A DNA stretch of 64,000 nucleotides from Candidatus Baltobacteraceae bacterium (GTDB taxonomy: Bacteria > Vulcanimicrobiota > Vulcanimicrobiia > Vulcanimicrobiales > Vulcanimicrobiaceae): NCBI GenBank assembly GCA_036559195.1, contig DATBTN010000047.1, forward strand, positions 30,880-94,879, in the 5' to 3' direction. The position numbers were made by a program, and so were the translations under genes. Shown here in pieces: positions 1 to 8,432 of the stretch. The notes below the pieces were generated by a model. The model worked only from the letters and a program-made list of their open reading frames with translations. It was not told the DNA's origin and made no database searches. The stretch's first letter is position 1; each line of letters begins with the position of its first letter.

Positions 1-1290
1 CCCGAACCCTTCGAGCCCGAAGATCTTGCGCGGGTTGTTCGTGAGAATGCGCATCTCTTTAACACCCAGATCGACGAGAATCTGCGACCCGATTCCGTAG
101 TCGCGCTTGTCGACCGGGAGGCCGAGCGCCAAATTTGCTTCGACCGTGTCGGCCCCCTGATCTTGCAGTTGATAGGCGCGCAGCTTGTTGGCCAGACCGA
201 TGCCGCGGCCTTCCTGGCGCAGATAGAGCAGCACGCCGCGGCCCTCGGCGGCGATCATCGTCATCGCGGCATCGCGTTGCGCCGCGCAGTCGCAGCGGAT
301 CGAGTGCAGCGCGTCGCCCGTCAAGCACTCGGAATGAACGCGCACCATAATGCCGCGTCCGTCGCCGATCTCGCCCATAACGAGTGCGACGTGCGTATTC
401 GCATCGAGCACGTTTTCGTAGGCGTAGCCTTTCCAGGCGCCGAGATCGGTCGGCAGATTGAACTCGGCGATCCGCTTGACCAGATGTTCGTTGCGCATGC
501 GATACGCGATCAAATCTTTAACGGTGATCAGCTTGAGGTGATGCTCTTTGGCAAACTCGGTGAGTCCGTCGAGCCGCATCATGGTGCCGTCGTCGGCCAT
601 GATCTCGCAGATCACGCCGGCCGGGTAGAAGCCGGCGAGCCGCGCGAGATCGACCGATGCCTCCGTCTGGCCCGCGCGAACGAGCACGCCGCCGTCGCGC
701 GCGCGCAGCGGAAACGTATGGCCGGGGCGCAAGAGATCGCTCGCGCGCGTGTGCGGATCGAGCAGCGCTTGAATCGTCGCGGCGCGATCCTGCGCGGAGA
801 TGCCGGTGGTCGTGCGACCGCGCGCTTCGATCGAAACGGTGAATGCCGTTTCGTGCAGCGCGCTGTTCTCCGAGACCATCTGCGGCAGCTGCAGCTCGTC
901 GAGCCGCTTGCCGATCACCGGCACGCAGATCAAGCCGCCGGCAAATTTGCGCATAAAATTGATCGCGTCGGGCGTCGCCATCTGGGCGGCCATAACGAGA
1001 TCGCCCTCGTTCTCACGATCCTCATCATCGAGCACGATCACCATCTTGCCGGCCCGAATGTCCTTGATCGCTTCTTCGATCGAGTCAAATGGCGAGGCGG
1101 TCTCGAGCGCGCCCGTCAGGTCGGGCAGCACACCCGTCAGCCGCTGAAGCGACTGGTACGACGGCTCCCGTTTCCCCGACCGCAAGTACGAGATCGCGGC
1201 CTCCGTGAGGCCGCTTCGATCGGCAAGCTCCGAGGCGGTCAGGCCCGCCGCATTCATCGCAGAGTTCAACTCATCGGCAAACGTGTTCAT
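1..1290 (-). CDS. ribBA: HTH (XRE)-RibBA fusion: DHBP synthase / GTP cyclohydrolase II, 3' end off the window
   Basis: Bifunctional riboflavin enzyme: RibB makes 3,4-dihydroxybutanone 4-phosphate from ribulose 5-phosphate, and RibA opens GTP to the pyrimidine precursor. The reading frame stays open from ATG 1290 to the window edge (430 codons). Residues about 5-55 form an XRE-type helix-turn-helix ([20 protein letters not shown], then SGKREPS). RibB follows from about residue 65 with [11 protein letters not shown]. RibA starts near 270 with the zinc cysteines in HSECLTGD and RCDCAAQ, then RQEGRGIGL. The DNA-binding domain lies in the same frame with no intervening stop, so this is a natural fusion unless translation starts at an internal GTG. 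It follows ribD-ribE-thioesterase, separated by a REP-like palindrome. The HTH suggests autoregulation of flavin synthesis (inference). Confidence 0.93.
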   Translation of the reverse strand, partial: MNTFADELNSAMNAAGLTASELADRSGLTEAAISYLRSGKREPSYQSLQRLTGVLPDLTGALETASPFDSIEEAIKDIRAGKMVIVLDDEDRENEGDLVMAAQMATPDAINFMRKFAGGLICVPVIGKRLDELQLPQMVSENSALHETAFTVSIEARGRTTTGISAQDRAATIQALLDPHTRASDLLRPGHTFPLRARDGGVLVRAGQTEASVDLARLAGFYPAGVICEIMADDGTMMRLDGLTEFAKEHHLKLITVKDLIAYRMRNEHLVKRIAEFNLPTDLGAWKGYAYENVLDANTHVALVMGEIGDGRGIMVRVHSECLTGDALHSIRCDCAAQRDAAMTMIAAEGRGVLLYLRQEGRGIGLANKLRAYQLQDQGADTVEANLALGLPVDKRDYGIGSQILVDLGVKEMRILTNNPRKIFGLEGFG

Positions 1291-1372
1291 ACCTCGAGCC
1301 TACCGCCGACGCTTAACATCTGTCAAGGACCGGTCCGACCCTCCGGCCGCCGACCTTGTCGCTCTTCCCTTT

Positions 1373-1434
1373 GTCATCCTGAGCTTGTCGAAGGACCGCG
1401 TCGCGCGCTCGTGCTTCGACGGGCTCAGCATGAC
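1373..1434. repeat. REP-like palindrome (CTGAGCTTGTCGAAGG family)
   Basis: Imperfect inverted repeat: left arm GTCATCCTGAGCTTGTCGAAG, right arm CTTCGACGGGCTCAGCATGAC, separated by a short GC-rich loop. The same arms recur at 30018-30163. This is the dispersed extragenic palindrome whose translation reads LSLSKD/PELVEG in many high-GC genomes. It lies between the thioesterase and ribBA, where its hairpin could attenuate read-through or protect the upstream mRNA. Confidence 0.85.
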
Positions 1435-1451
1435 ATGTCGGCCAGCGTTTG

Positions 1452-1931
1452 TTAGTTGCCCGGGTGGCCGGGTTCGCAGCGCTCCGTTCGACCAGTCCCC
1501 GCCAGCAGCGCGTTGCGGATGACTGGGGGCAGCGGTCGGCTCTTGAAATGCACGCGGTCCATGCAGGCTATGGTAAGGTCAAACGCCGCTCCGACTTCCT
1601 CTGTGCGCTCGTTGTGGATCTGCGTTTGCCAGCGTACCGACGACGCGCCGACCTTCTGCACGTGGGTGCGCATCGTCAGCCAATCGTCCATCAGTGCGGG
1701 CTTAAAATACGTCGCTTCCACGTGGACGCGGGGCAGCCAGATGTCGTGGATGTCGAAGATGCGATCGTACGGGAAGCCGAGTTCGCGGAACATGTCCATC
1801 TCCGCGCGCTCGACGAAGCGCTGGTAGGCTGCGAAATACATGATGCCGGCGATATCGATGTCGCCCCATTGCACGCGCAGACGCGTCTCGAAAACGCGCG
1901 CGCCCGCGGGTGTCGTGTCCTTGAACTTCAT
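1452..1931 (-). CDS. YbgC/FadM-type acyl-CoA thioesterase (hotdog fold)
   Basis: A 159-residue single hotdog domain of the 4-hydroxybenzoyl-CoA thioesterase family, predicted to hydrolyse an acyl-CoA or acyl-ACP in the cytoplasm. The diagnostic N-terminal motif WGDIDIAGIMYFAAY (about residues 22-36) carries the catalytic Asp and the Gly of the active-site turn; length is normal for the family. ATG overlaps the ribE stop codon (ATGA), so it is translationally coupled as third gene of a ribD-ribE cluster. A link to riboflavin is not obvious; hydrolysing a housekeeping thioester is the safe reading. Substrate unknown. Confidence 0.85.
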   Translation of the reverse strand: MKFKDTTPAGARVFETRLRVQWGDIDIAGIMYFAAYQRFVERAEMDMFRELGFPYDRIFDIHDIWLPRVHVEATYFKPALMDDWLTMRTHVQKVGASSVRWQTQIHNERTEEVGAAFDLTIACMDRVHFKSRPLPPVIRNALLAGTGRTERCEPGHPGN

Positions 1932-2551
1932 TCTTTGGCCGCGGACTCCGGCCGCGAAAGTGCGCGCATCGCTTCGTGGGCGTATCGCGCGAGCGGATCG
2001 GCTTCGAGGTTCACGCGATCGCCGACGTGGCGCCGCCCCAGCGTCGTGCGGCGCAGCGTTTCGGGAATCAGCGCGAGTTCGAACCAGCCCGGGCCGGTCG
2101 ATGCCACGGTCAAGCTCACACCGTCGACGCTCACGAACGCCTTCTCGCAGATCATCGGCGCGAGCGTCGCGGGTACTTGGATGCGAACGCGTTCGCCCTG
2201 GCCTTCGGCCCGGCGCGCGAGTACTTCGCCGGTGGCATCGACGTGACCGTAAACGAAATGGCCGCCCATGCGATCGCCGAGCCGCAGCGAGTACTCGAGA
2301 TTCACGATCTCGCCGTTGCGCAGGCTCTCGAGATTCGAGCGCGCGAGCGTTTCGGGGATGACGTCGAAATCGATGACGTTATGATCCACGCGGGTCGCGG
2401 TCAGACAGACACCGTTGAGCGCGATGGAATCCTTCGGATCGACCTCTTCCTCCGAGGCATTCTCGCAACGAACGCGCAGCGTAACGCCGCCTCCGTTTAG
2501 CGCGGAGCGCTTTACAATGGTTCCCGTGTAGGCGATGAGTCCGCTAAACAT
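1928..2551 (-). CDS. ribE: riboflavin synthase, alpha subunit
   Basis: Dismutates two 6,7-dimethyl-8-ribityllumazine molecules into riboflavin plus the pyrimidine precursor. The 207-residue product begins MFSGLIAYTGTI, the typical start of the family, and consists of two tandem lumazine-binding barrels (about 1-97 and 98-195; repeated motifs IALNGVCLT and VSVDGVSLT). ATG 2551 lies inside the end of ribD (ATGTTTAG), an 8-base overlap. A longer in-frame extension upstream is only ribD read in another frame. Lumazine synthase (ribH) is not in the window and may lie beyond the left edge after ribBA. Confidence 0.95.
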   Translation of the reverse strand: MFSGLIAYTGTIVKRSALNGGGVTLRVRCENASEEEVDPKDSIALNGVCLTATRVDHNVIDFDVIPETLARSNLESLRNGEIVNLEYSLRLGDRMGGHFVYGHVDATGEVLARRAEGQGERVRIQVPATLAPMICEKAFVSVDGVSLTVASTGPGWFELALIPETLRRTTLGRRHVGDRVNLEADPLARYAHEAMRALSRPESAAKE

Positions 2552-3665
2552 CGTGATCGAATAGTCCTGACACCAGCAGATCGGCTCCCAAGCGTTCGAC
2601 GCGATCGTAGCGCAGGCCCGGCCGCACCGCCGCGAGGTCGGCTCCCGCCAAGACCGGTATCGCGCGCTCCGTGCGCAGGAGTTTCGGCGCGATAAGCCAG
2701 TCAAATCGATCGACCAGACCCGCCGCGATGAGGCGCCCGGCGAGCGTTGGACCGCCTTCGCAAAGCACGCTTGCAATCCCGCGGCCGCGCAGCGCGCGCA
2801 TGGCAGCAGCGAGCTCGAGCCGGTGCGCGTCGGCATCGCCGACGAAAAGGACATCGGCAATGCGGGTCAAGGGCGCGAACCGTTCGCGAGCGCCTGCGGG
2901 GGCGAGCACGATCGTCTTCGCGTAGCCCTCGACCGGTGCGAAGATGCGGCTGGCCGCATCGAGCGCGTCGGACTCGCAGACTACGACGCGCACGTAGTCG
3001 CGCAGGCGATGGTGCGGCGGACGGACGCTCAATTGCGGATCATCGATTCGCACCGTTCCGGCGCCGACCATGACCGCGTCGTGTTCGATGCGCCGTTCGC
3101 GCACGTATACGCGGGCTTCTTCACCGGTAAGCCAGTCTTGCGCGCCGGATCGCGCAGCGACGTAGCCGTCGAGCGAACTCGCCATCTTGAGGGTAAGGAA
3201 CGGTCGATCGTTGCGGATTGCAACCGTAAATCGCTCGATCGCGGCGCGCGCCGCCGGATCGTTGGCGATCTCGACATCGATTCCGCGAGCGCGCAGAAAC
3301 GCGATGCCGCCGCCGTCGGTCTTCGGGTTCGGATCGGCCGTCCCGATGACGACGCGCGCTATTCCGGCATTCGCGACCGCCTGCGAACAGGGTGGCGTAC
3401 GACCGTGATGGTTACACGGTTCGAGCGAAACGTAGAGCGTCGCGCCGCGAGCGCGCGAGCCGGCTGCCGCAAGCGCGTGCACTTCGGCGTGGGGCTCGCC
3501 CGATTTGTGATGATAGCCTTCACCAACGGTCCGGCCGCCGGCAACGACGAGCGCGCCGACGATCGGATTGGGCGACGTATTGCCGAGCCCGCGCGCCGCA
3601 AGTTCGGCCGCGCGCCGCACGTAGAGCCGATCGAGCGGCTTCAGTTGACCGTGACGCCTTTCCAA
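2544..3665 (-). CDS. ribD: bifunctional diaminohydroxyphosphoribosylaminopyrimidine deaminase / reductase
   Basis: Second and third steps of riboflavin synthesis. Residues about 10-155 are a cytidine-deaminase-type zinc domain: H59-A-E61 and LEPCNHHGRTPPC with C84 and C93. Residues about 160-373 are the NADPH-dependent reductase (LKMASSLDGYVA; WLTGEEAR; VMVGAGTV). 373 residues is a normal length. The start codon is uncertain: the earliest plausible one is TTG 3665, which overlaps the end of the DUF427 gene by 25 bases. GGAAAGG lies just inside that start, so initiation slightly downstream is possible. Overlaps ribE. Confidence 0.93.
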   Translation of the reverse strand: MERRHGQLKPLDRLYVRRAAELAARGLGNTSPNPIVGALVVAGGRTVGEGYHHKSGEPHAEVHALAAAGSRARGATLYVSLEPCNHHGRTPPCSQAVANAGIARVVIGTADPNPKTDGGGIAFLRARGIDVEIANDPAARAAIERFTVAIRNDRPFLTLKMASSLDGYVAARSGAQDWLTGEEARVYVRERRIEHDAVMVGAGTVRIDDPQLSVRPPHHRLRDYVRVVVCESDALDAASRIFAPVEGYAKTIVLAPAGARERFAPLTRIADVLFVGDADAHRLELAAAMRALRGRGIASVLCEGGPTLAGRLIAAGLVDRFDWLIAPKLLRTERAIPVLAGADLAAVRPGLRYDRVERLGADLLVSGLFDHDV

Positions 3666-3919
3666 AACGCAACGTGGTTCGTAATCTCTTTGGCGGCATC
3701 TTTCGGCTCCGGATAGTACCAGGCCGCGTCGGGATTCTGCTTTCCGTCGACGTTGAGCGAATAGTAGCTAGCCGTACCCTTCCAAGGGCAGACGGTGTGC
3801 GTCGCGCTGGGTTCGAAATAGTCGCGCTTTACGGAATCGGCTGGAAAGTAGTGATTGTTCTCGACGACGACGGTCTCGTCGCTCTCGGCGATGACCTTTC
3901 CGTTCCACACGGCTTTCAT
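3641..3919 (-). CDS. DUF427 domain protein
   Basis: A small 92-residue protein of the DUF427 family (beta-tent fold, PF04248). Recognisable parts are the N-terminal MKAVWNGKVIAESDET, the central CPWKGTASYY and the terminal NHVAFWKGV. Biochemical function is unknown for the family. ATG 3919 is chosen because the upstream extension is ComF read out of frame. Sits 35 bases after comF and overlaps ribD, so it is co-transcribed; the context gives no clear functional hint. Confidence 0.88.
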   Translation of the reverse strand: MKAVWNGKVIAESDETVVVENNHYFPADSVKRDYFEPSATHTVCPWKGTASYYSLNVDGKQNPDAAWYYPEPKDAAKEITNHVAFWKGVTVN

Positions 3920-3954
3920 AAACGTCCTAATCCTTTCGGGATGGAGCGCCTCGT

Positions 3955-4542
3955 TTACGCCGCGCGGGCGACCACGATCGCTTGATACACGACTCCGCCC
4001 GCGGTCCGAACGGTTGCAGCGCAGTCCTCGAGCGTCGCGCCGGTCGTCACCACGTCGTCGACGAGCACCACGCGCCGCCCCTCGAGCGGGCGACCGCGCC
4101 ATTCGAAGCGGCCGCGAGCCGCGAGCCGCTCGGGGCGGCGACGCCCGCGTTGCGCGTCGCCGGCCACTTGAACGAGACCCTCGAGCAGCGTCGCTCCGCT
4201 GATGCGCGCCGCCGTGCGCGCCAGCATTTCGCCGCCGTCGAAACCGCGCTGGGCGCGCCGGGCGCTCGTCGTCGGAACCGCAACCAGCGCGTACTGCGCG
4301 CAGGACAGGCTCGCCAATCGTTCGCCGAGCGCGCCGGCGACATCGCGCCGGCCGTCTTTTAGCGCGAGCACGGCACTGCGCCACGCGCCCTCGTACGGAC
4401 CCAGCGCGTGCACGGTCAACGTCGGTAGCGCATGCGAGATCGGCGGCATCGCCGGCGCGCAACGAAGACAGAGACCGCTGCCGATCGTCGCGCAACTCGC
4501 GCACTGCGGCGGAAAGAGCAGATCGAGCATCGTCGCGAACAT
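3955..4542 (-). CDS. comF: ComF-family phosphoribosyltransferase-like protein
   Basis: 195 residues. An N-terminal zinc ribbon uses C14, C17, C25 and C28 (PPQCASC ... CLRC) and a C-terminal type I PRTase domain has the PRPP loop VVLVDDVVTTGAT (about 157-169). ComF proteins are linked to DNA uptake and single-strand handling in competent bacteria, but their reaction is not settled. ATG 4542 or the internal ATG at 4530 (MLDLLFPP, the usual family start) could initiate. A tad locus, but no com operon, is present elsewhere in the window. Confidence 0.88.
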   Translation of the reverse strand: MFATMLDLLFPPQCASCATIGSGLCLRCAPAMPPISHALPTLTVHALGPYEGAWRSAVLALKDGRRDVAGALGERLASLSCAQYALVAVPTTSARRAQRGFDGGEMLARTAARISGATLLEGLVQVAGDAQRGRRRPERLAARGRFEWRGRPLEGRRVVLVDDVVTTGATLEDCAATVRTAGGVVYQAIVVARAA

Positions 4543-4566
4543 CGAGCATCGTTCACGACGAACGCC

Positions 4567-5595
4567 TCACACCTCTACCGGCTCGTTTGCAACCACCGCA
4601 TCGCGCAGCGTTGCGCCGGCTGGGACGCGATAGCCCATTCCCACGATCGAGCCGCGGATATCGGCGCCGGCGCCGACCCGCGCATCTTGCCAGAGGATCG
4701 AGCGCTCGATCGTGGCGCCGGCTTCGATGCGGACGCCGCTGCCGATCACCGATGGGCCCGCGATCCGCACGGCCCGTTCGATACTCGCGCCTTCTCCCAC
4801 CCAAACGTTCGCGTCGATGCGCGCGTCGGGCGCGACCGTGGCGCTCGCGTCGATTCCGCGCGCGCGCGCGCCGGCAAGCTCGAATTGCCCGTCGACCACG
4901 TCGAAACTTGCGCGCCGGTATTCGCCGGGCGTGCCGATATCGCACCAATACGCACCGCGCGCATCGTATCCGAAGAACGCCGCATTGGCCGCTTGCAGCG
5001 CCGGAAAAACGTTCTTGCCGAAATCGACGAACTCGCCGGCCGCAATGTGCTCGAAAATCTCGGGTGCGAACGCGTAGATGCCGGTGTTGACTAGCCGGCT
5101 CTGCTCCGTTCCTTTCGGCGGCTTCTCTTGAAAGCCGACGATTCGCCCGGACGGCTCGGTCACCACGACGCCGTAGTGCTCGACTTCATCGCGTTCGACC
5201 AGGCCGATCGTGGCGATCGCGCGCCGCTCGCTATGAAACGCGAACAAACGATCTAACGGCAAATCGGTTAAATCATCGCAGCCGACGACGACGAACGGTC
5301 CGCCTCGCAGAAACGACTCCAGCTGTTTGACCGCGCCGGCGCTGCCCAGCAACCGTGACTCGTGCAGATATTCGAGCCTTACTCCAAACGCCGAACCGTC
5401 GCCGAGCGCGCGGACGATCTCGTCGGCCAGATAGTGCACGTTGATGGCGATTTCGTCGAACCCGTACGTTTTGAGATAGCGGATCAAGTGCACCGCGTTC
5501 GGTTCGCCCGCCACGGGAACCAGCGGTTTGGGTACTTGTTTCGTCAGCGGATACAGCCGCGTGCTCAAGCCGCCGGCCAAAATCATCGCACGCAC
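4567..5595 (-). CDS. NDP-sugar nucleotidyltransferase with C-terminal left-handed beta-helix
   Basis: Mannose-1-phosphate guanylyltransferase / glucose-1-phosphate thymidylyltransferase superfamily: activates a sugar phosphate for glycan synthesis. The N-terminus has MILAGGLSTRLYPLTKQVPK, followed by GCDDLTDLP and EKPPKGT; residues about 240-342 show hexapeptide-like repeats. GTG 5595 starts two bases after the wecG stop; ATG three codons later is equally possible. It is the second such enzyme in the array (the other is at 14746-15825). The nucleotide and sugar cannot be assigned from sequence alone. Note the active-site loop reads GGLSTRL rather than the usual GGxGTRL. Confidence 0.9.
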   Translation of the reverse strand: MRAMILAGGLSTRLYPLTKQVPKPLVPVAGEPNAVHLIRYLKTYGFDEIAINVHYLADEIVRALGDGSAFGVRLEYLHESRLLGSAGAVKQLESFLRGGPFVVVGCDDLTDLPLDRLFAFHSERRAIATIGLVERDEVEHYGVVVTEPSGRIVGFQEKPPKGTEQSRLVNTGIYAFAPEIFEHIAAGEFVDFGKNVFPALQAANAAFFGYDARGAYWCDIGTPGEYRRASFDVVDGQFELAGARARGIDASATVAPDARIDANVWVGEGASIERAVRIAGPSVIGSGVRIEAGATIERSILWQDARVGAGADIRGSIVGMGYRVPAGATLRDAVVANEPVEV

Positions 5596-5597
5596 GG

Positions 5598-6341
5598 TTA
5601 GGTTTTTCCCTTCGCAAATCGCGATCGCAGGCTTTCGCCGGCGATCAGCAAGACAAACTGCGGCAACGCCAATTGGCGCCGCCAGCGGCGCGGCTCCTTG
5701 AGCAGACGATAGAGCCACTCAGCGCGCATCCGGCGCCATGCCGGCGGCGCGCGCTTAACGGTGCCGCTGATCACATCAAACGAGCCGCCCACGCCGATGC
5801 CGGCCCCGCACCCCGTCGCGTGGAGATGCTCGGCGAGCCAAAACTCTTGGCGCGGCGAACCCAAGCCGGCGAGCAGCACGCGCGCTCCCGACTCGCGAAT
5901 CCGCGCGGCCAGCGCGTCCGATTCTTCCAGCGGGAAAAAGCCATCGTGCGTTCCTGCAATGATCAGCCCGGGATACCGCTGCTGCAGCGTCTGGGCCGCG
6001 CGCTGCGCGATGCCGGGCGCGCCGCCGAGAAGGTAGACCGGCATGGGATCGTGCGCCAGACGATCGCAAAGATGTTCGATCAGTTCGACGCCGGTGACGC
6101 GTTCGCGCAGCGGCGCGCCGCGCGCTTGCGCGACGGCGAGCAATCCGACCGTGTCGCAGAGCGAGAGCGCGCACGCGTTAATCGCGCGCCGAAAACGCTC
6201 GTCCTTCTGCGCGTAGACGACCATCTCGGTACCGAGCGTGACGATCTGCGCGCCGCGTCCGTCGCGCGCGAATCCGAGAATCGCTTCGGTCGCCGCGCCG
6301 GCATCGATCGGATCGAGCCGGCAGCCTAAGATTTCGAGCAC
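5598..6341 (-). CDS. WecG/TagA/CpsF family glycosyltransferase
   Basis: 247 residues, GT26 fold. Family landmarks: VTLGTEMVVYAQKD (Thr/Glu motif near residue 40), DTVGL, VYLLGGAPG, AGTHDGFF, GLGSPRQEFW and GVGGSFDVISG. These enzymes transfer ManNAc or ManNAcA to an undecaprenyl-linked acceptor at the cytoplasmic membrane, for teichoic-acid linkage units or enterobacterial common antigen. GTG 6341 shares its first base with the dapA stop codon (TAGTG). Together with the two nucleotidyltransferases and the GT4 enzyme it indicates a surface-glycan pathway interleaved with the lysine genes. Confidence 0.9.
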   Translation of the reverse strand: MLEILGCRLDPIDAGAATEAILGFARDGRGAQIVTLGTEMVVYAQKDERFRRAINACALSLCDTVGLLAVAQARGAPLRERVTGVELIEHLCDRLAHDPMPVYLLGGAPGIAQRAAQTLQQRYPGLIIAGTHDGFFPLEESDALAARIRESGARVLLAGLGSPRQEFWLAEHLHATGCGAGIGVGGSFDVISGTVKRAPPAWRRMRAEWLYRLLKEPRRWRRQLALPQFVLLIAGESLRSRFAKGKT

Positions 6342-7219
6342 TAGCGGTACGGCGCGATAAGCGGACGCAGCTGCGCCGCAAGCGGTTCCGGCATCGCGTC
6401 GAGCGGCAGACGACACTCGCCGGCGGCGAATCCGAGTTCGCGCATCGCCCATTTGATGGCGATCGGGTTCGTCGTTGAGAAGAGCGCGTCGATGAGCGGC
6501 AGCAGGCCGAGATGGATCCGAGCGGCTGCGTGCGATTCGCCCGCGCGGAAGGCGTCGAGCATCGTCCGGTACTCGCGCGAGCATAGATGCGTCGCAACGC
6601 CAACGACGCCGTCGGCTCCCATCGCCAGGGCCGGCAAGAAGAGATGATCGTCGCCGGCCCAGAGGCGAAACTCGGCGGCGCGCCCGTTGAGGATCAACCC
6701 GATCTGCTTGAGGTCGCCACTCGATTCTTTCACGCCGGCGACGTTGCCGTGGCGCCGCGCGAGTTCGAGCAGGGTGGGCGGCAGCATGTTCGCTCCGGTG
6801 CGTCCCGGAATGTTGTAGATTACGACGGGCAGCGTTGTGGCCTCGGCGATCGCTCCAAAGTGCGCGAGCATGCCCGACTGCGTCGGTTTATTGTAGTACG
6901 GAACGACCGCGAGAATGCCGTCGGCGCCGGCGTGCTCGGCGGCGCGCGCGGCGGCCACCGACGCACGCGTATCGTTCGTTCCGGCGTTAGCGATCACGGC
7001 GGCTCGCTCGCCAACGGCTTCTTTAACGGCGCTAAAAAGCGCGTTGCGCTCGGCGTCGTCGAGCGTTTGTCCTTCGCCGGTCGAGCCGGCAACGACGAGG
7101 CCATCGTTTCCGCGATCGACGAGCCACGTTGCGATGCGTTTCGCTTCGCGAAGATCGACGGCGCCGCGCGCATCGAACGGAGTGATCATCGCGGTGACGA
7201 CGGTGCCGAGGTTACGCAA
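6341..7219 (-). CDS. dapA: 4-hydroxy-tetrahydrodipicolinate synthase
   Basis: Condenses pyruvate with aspartate semialdehyde, the committed step to diaminopimelate and lysine. 292 residues, TIM barrel: GSTGEG near 45, VIYNIPGRTG with the catalytic Tyr near 135, and GVKESSGD with the Schiff-base Lys near 162. The start is TTG 7219, supported by AGGAG six bases upstream (AGGAGATCCGGTTG). Overlaps the end of lysC by 8 bases and follows dapB-asd-lysC, so four consecutive lysine-pathway genes are co-transcribed. The product also supplies peptidoglycan cross-bridges. Confidence 0.96.
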   Translation of the reverse strand: MRNLGTVVTAMITPFDARGAVDLREAKRIATWLVDRGNDGLVVAGSTGEGQTLDDAERNALFSAVKEAVGERAAVIANAGTNDTRASVAAARAAEHAGADGILAVVPYYNKPTQSGMLAHFGAIAEATTLPVVIYNIPGRTGANMLPPTLLELARRHGNVAGVKESSGDLKQIGLILNGRAAEFRLWAGDDHLFLPALAMGADGVVGVATHLCSREYRTMLDAFRAGESHAAARIHLGLLPLIDALFSTTNPIAIKWAMRELGFAAGECRLPLDAMPEPLAAQLRPLIAPYR

Positions 7220-8432
7220 CCGGATCTCCTTGCTCGAGGTGAAATTGATCGTGTACGGCCTGTTCGGCGCGCGCCGCGTCGGCGGCCGGGACTAGGATCG
7301 AAACGGTAATGTTGCTATCGGTGCAATGAATGATCTCGATATCGACGCTCGAGAGCGCGCGCACGATGCGGTGAATGACGCCGGGTTCGTAACGCATGCC
7401 CGCGCCGACGACCGAGAGCTTCGAGCAGCCCTCGCGTACGCGCACCGCCAAATTGAGATCTCCCAGGAGTTGGCGGATCTCGTTTCCGCGATCGCCCTCG
7501 ACAACGAAACACACGCCGGCCTGATTGATCGTCACCTGGTCGACCGAGATCTCCGCCTGGGCGATGCGAGCGAACATCTGCAGCTCCACCTGCATGCGTC
7601 GTTCGCGATCTTCAATGTCGCCGCGAATCACGCGAATCCAGGTGACGCGCCCGGAAGCCGTGACGCCGGTCACCGGCCGCTCGCGTTCGAACGTGTCGTC
7701 GACGAGCGTGCCGAGGTCGGTGCTTAAGCCCTTGATCGAGTACGGCGTCTGCATGCGGCGCGCGTAGTCTGCCGCTTTGTGATGCATCACCTTCGCGCCG
7801 TGTTCCGCAAGTTCGGTCATCTCATCGAGGCTGGCGCGCGCGATGGTGTGCGCGCCGTCGATCCGCCGGGGATCGCCCGTCATCGCGCCGCTGACGTCGG
7901 TATAGATGTCCACCCGCGCCGCACCGAGCGCATGCCCGAGCGCGATCGCGGTAAGATCCGTACCGCCGCGGCCGAGGGTCGTGATTTCGCCGCGTTCGCT
8001 CACGCCCTGGAAGCCGGCGACGACCGGCACCACGCCGCTCTCGATCGCGGCCAGAATGCGATGCGGCTCGACGCGCAGGATGCGCGCATCGCCGAACGCT
8101 TCGTTCGTGATGATGCCGGCCTGTTCGCCCGAGAACGCCATCGCCGCGACGCCCGCCGCATCGAGCATGGCGGCAAAGACGGTCGCGGCGATCAATTCGC
8201 CGCAGGCCAGCAGCGCGTCGGTATTGCGCGTGCCGGGCGCGCCGCCGCCGAGCCCTAAAAGCGTGTCGGTGGCATACGGTTCGGGCGCGCGGCCCATCGC
8301 CGAAACGACCGCGACGGGAGCAAAGCCGCGCTCCGCAGCTTCTCTGACACGCAGGATCGCGATATCGCGCAGCGCCGCCGTGGCGACCGACGTGCCGCCG
8401 AACTTCAACACTGCGGCGTTACGCGAACTCAC
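7212..8432 (-). CDS. lysC: aspartate kinase
   Basis: Phosphorylates aspartate at the head of the lysine/threonine/methionine pathway. 406 residues: kinase domain with AVLKFGGTSVA at the N-terminus, TLGRGGTDLTA near 190 and HGAKVMHHKAADYA; two C-terminal ACT domains (about 260-400) that usually bind lysine or threonine for feedback control. GTG 8432 overlaps the asd stop codon (GTGA). The frame extends upstream, but only as a shadow of asd. Standard length and motifs; feedback ligand not predictable here. Confidence 0.95.
   Translation of the reverse strand: MSSRNAAVLKFGGTSVATAALRDIAILRVREAAERGFAPVAVVSAMGRAPEPYATDTLLGLGGGAPGTRNTDALLACGELIAATVFAAMLDAAGVAAMAFSGEQAGIITNEAFGDARILRVEPHRILAAIESGVVPVVAGFQGVSERGEITTLGRGGTDLTAIALGHALGAARVDIYTDVSGAMTGDPRRIDGAHTIARASLDEMTELAEHGAKVMHHKAADYARRMQTPYSIKGLSTDLGTLVDDTFERERPVTGVTASGRVTWIRVIRGDIEDRERRMQVELQMFARIAQAEISVDQVTINQAGVCFVVEGDRGNEIRQLLGDLNLAVRVREGCSKLSVVGAGMRYEPGVIHRIVRALSSVDIEIIHCTDSNITVSILVPAADAARAEQAVHDQFHLEQGDPVA

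Noticed and set aside
163..1455. Long plus-strand frame of 430 codons
   Set aside because: Antisense to ribBA, whose motifs and zinc cysteines are unmistakable on the minus strand.
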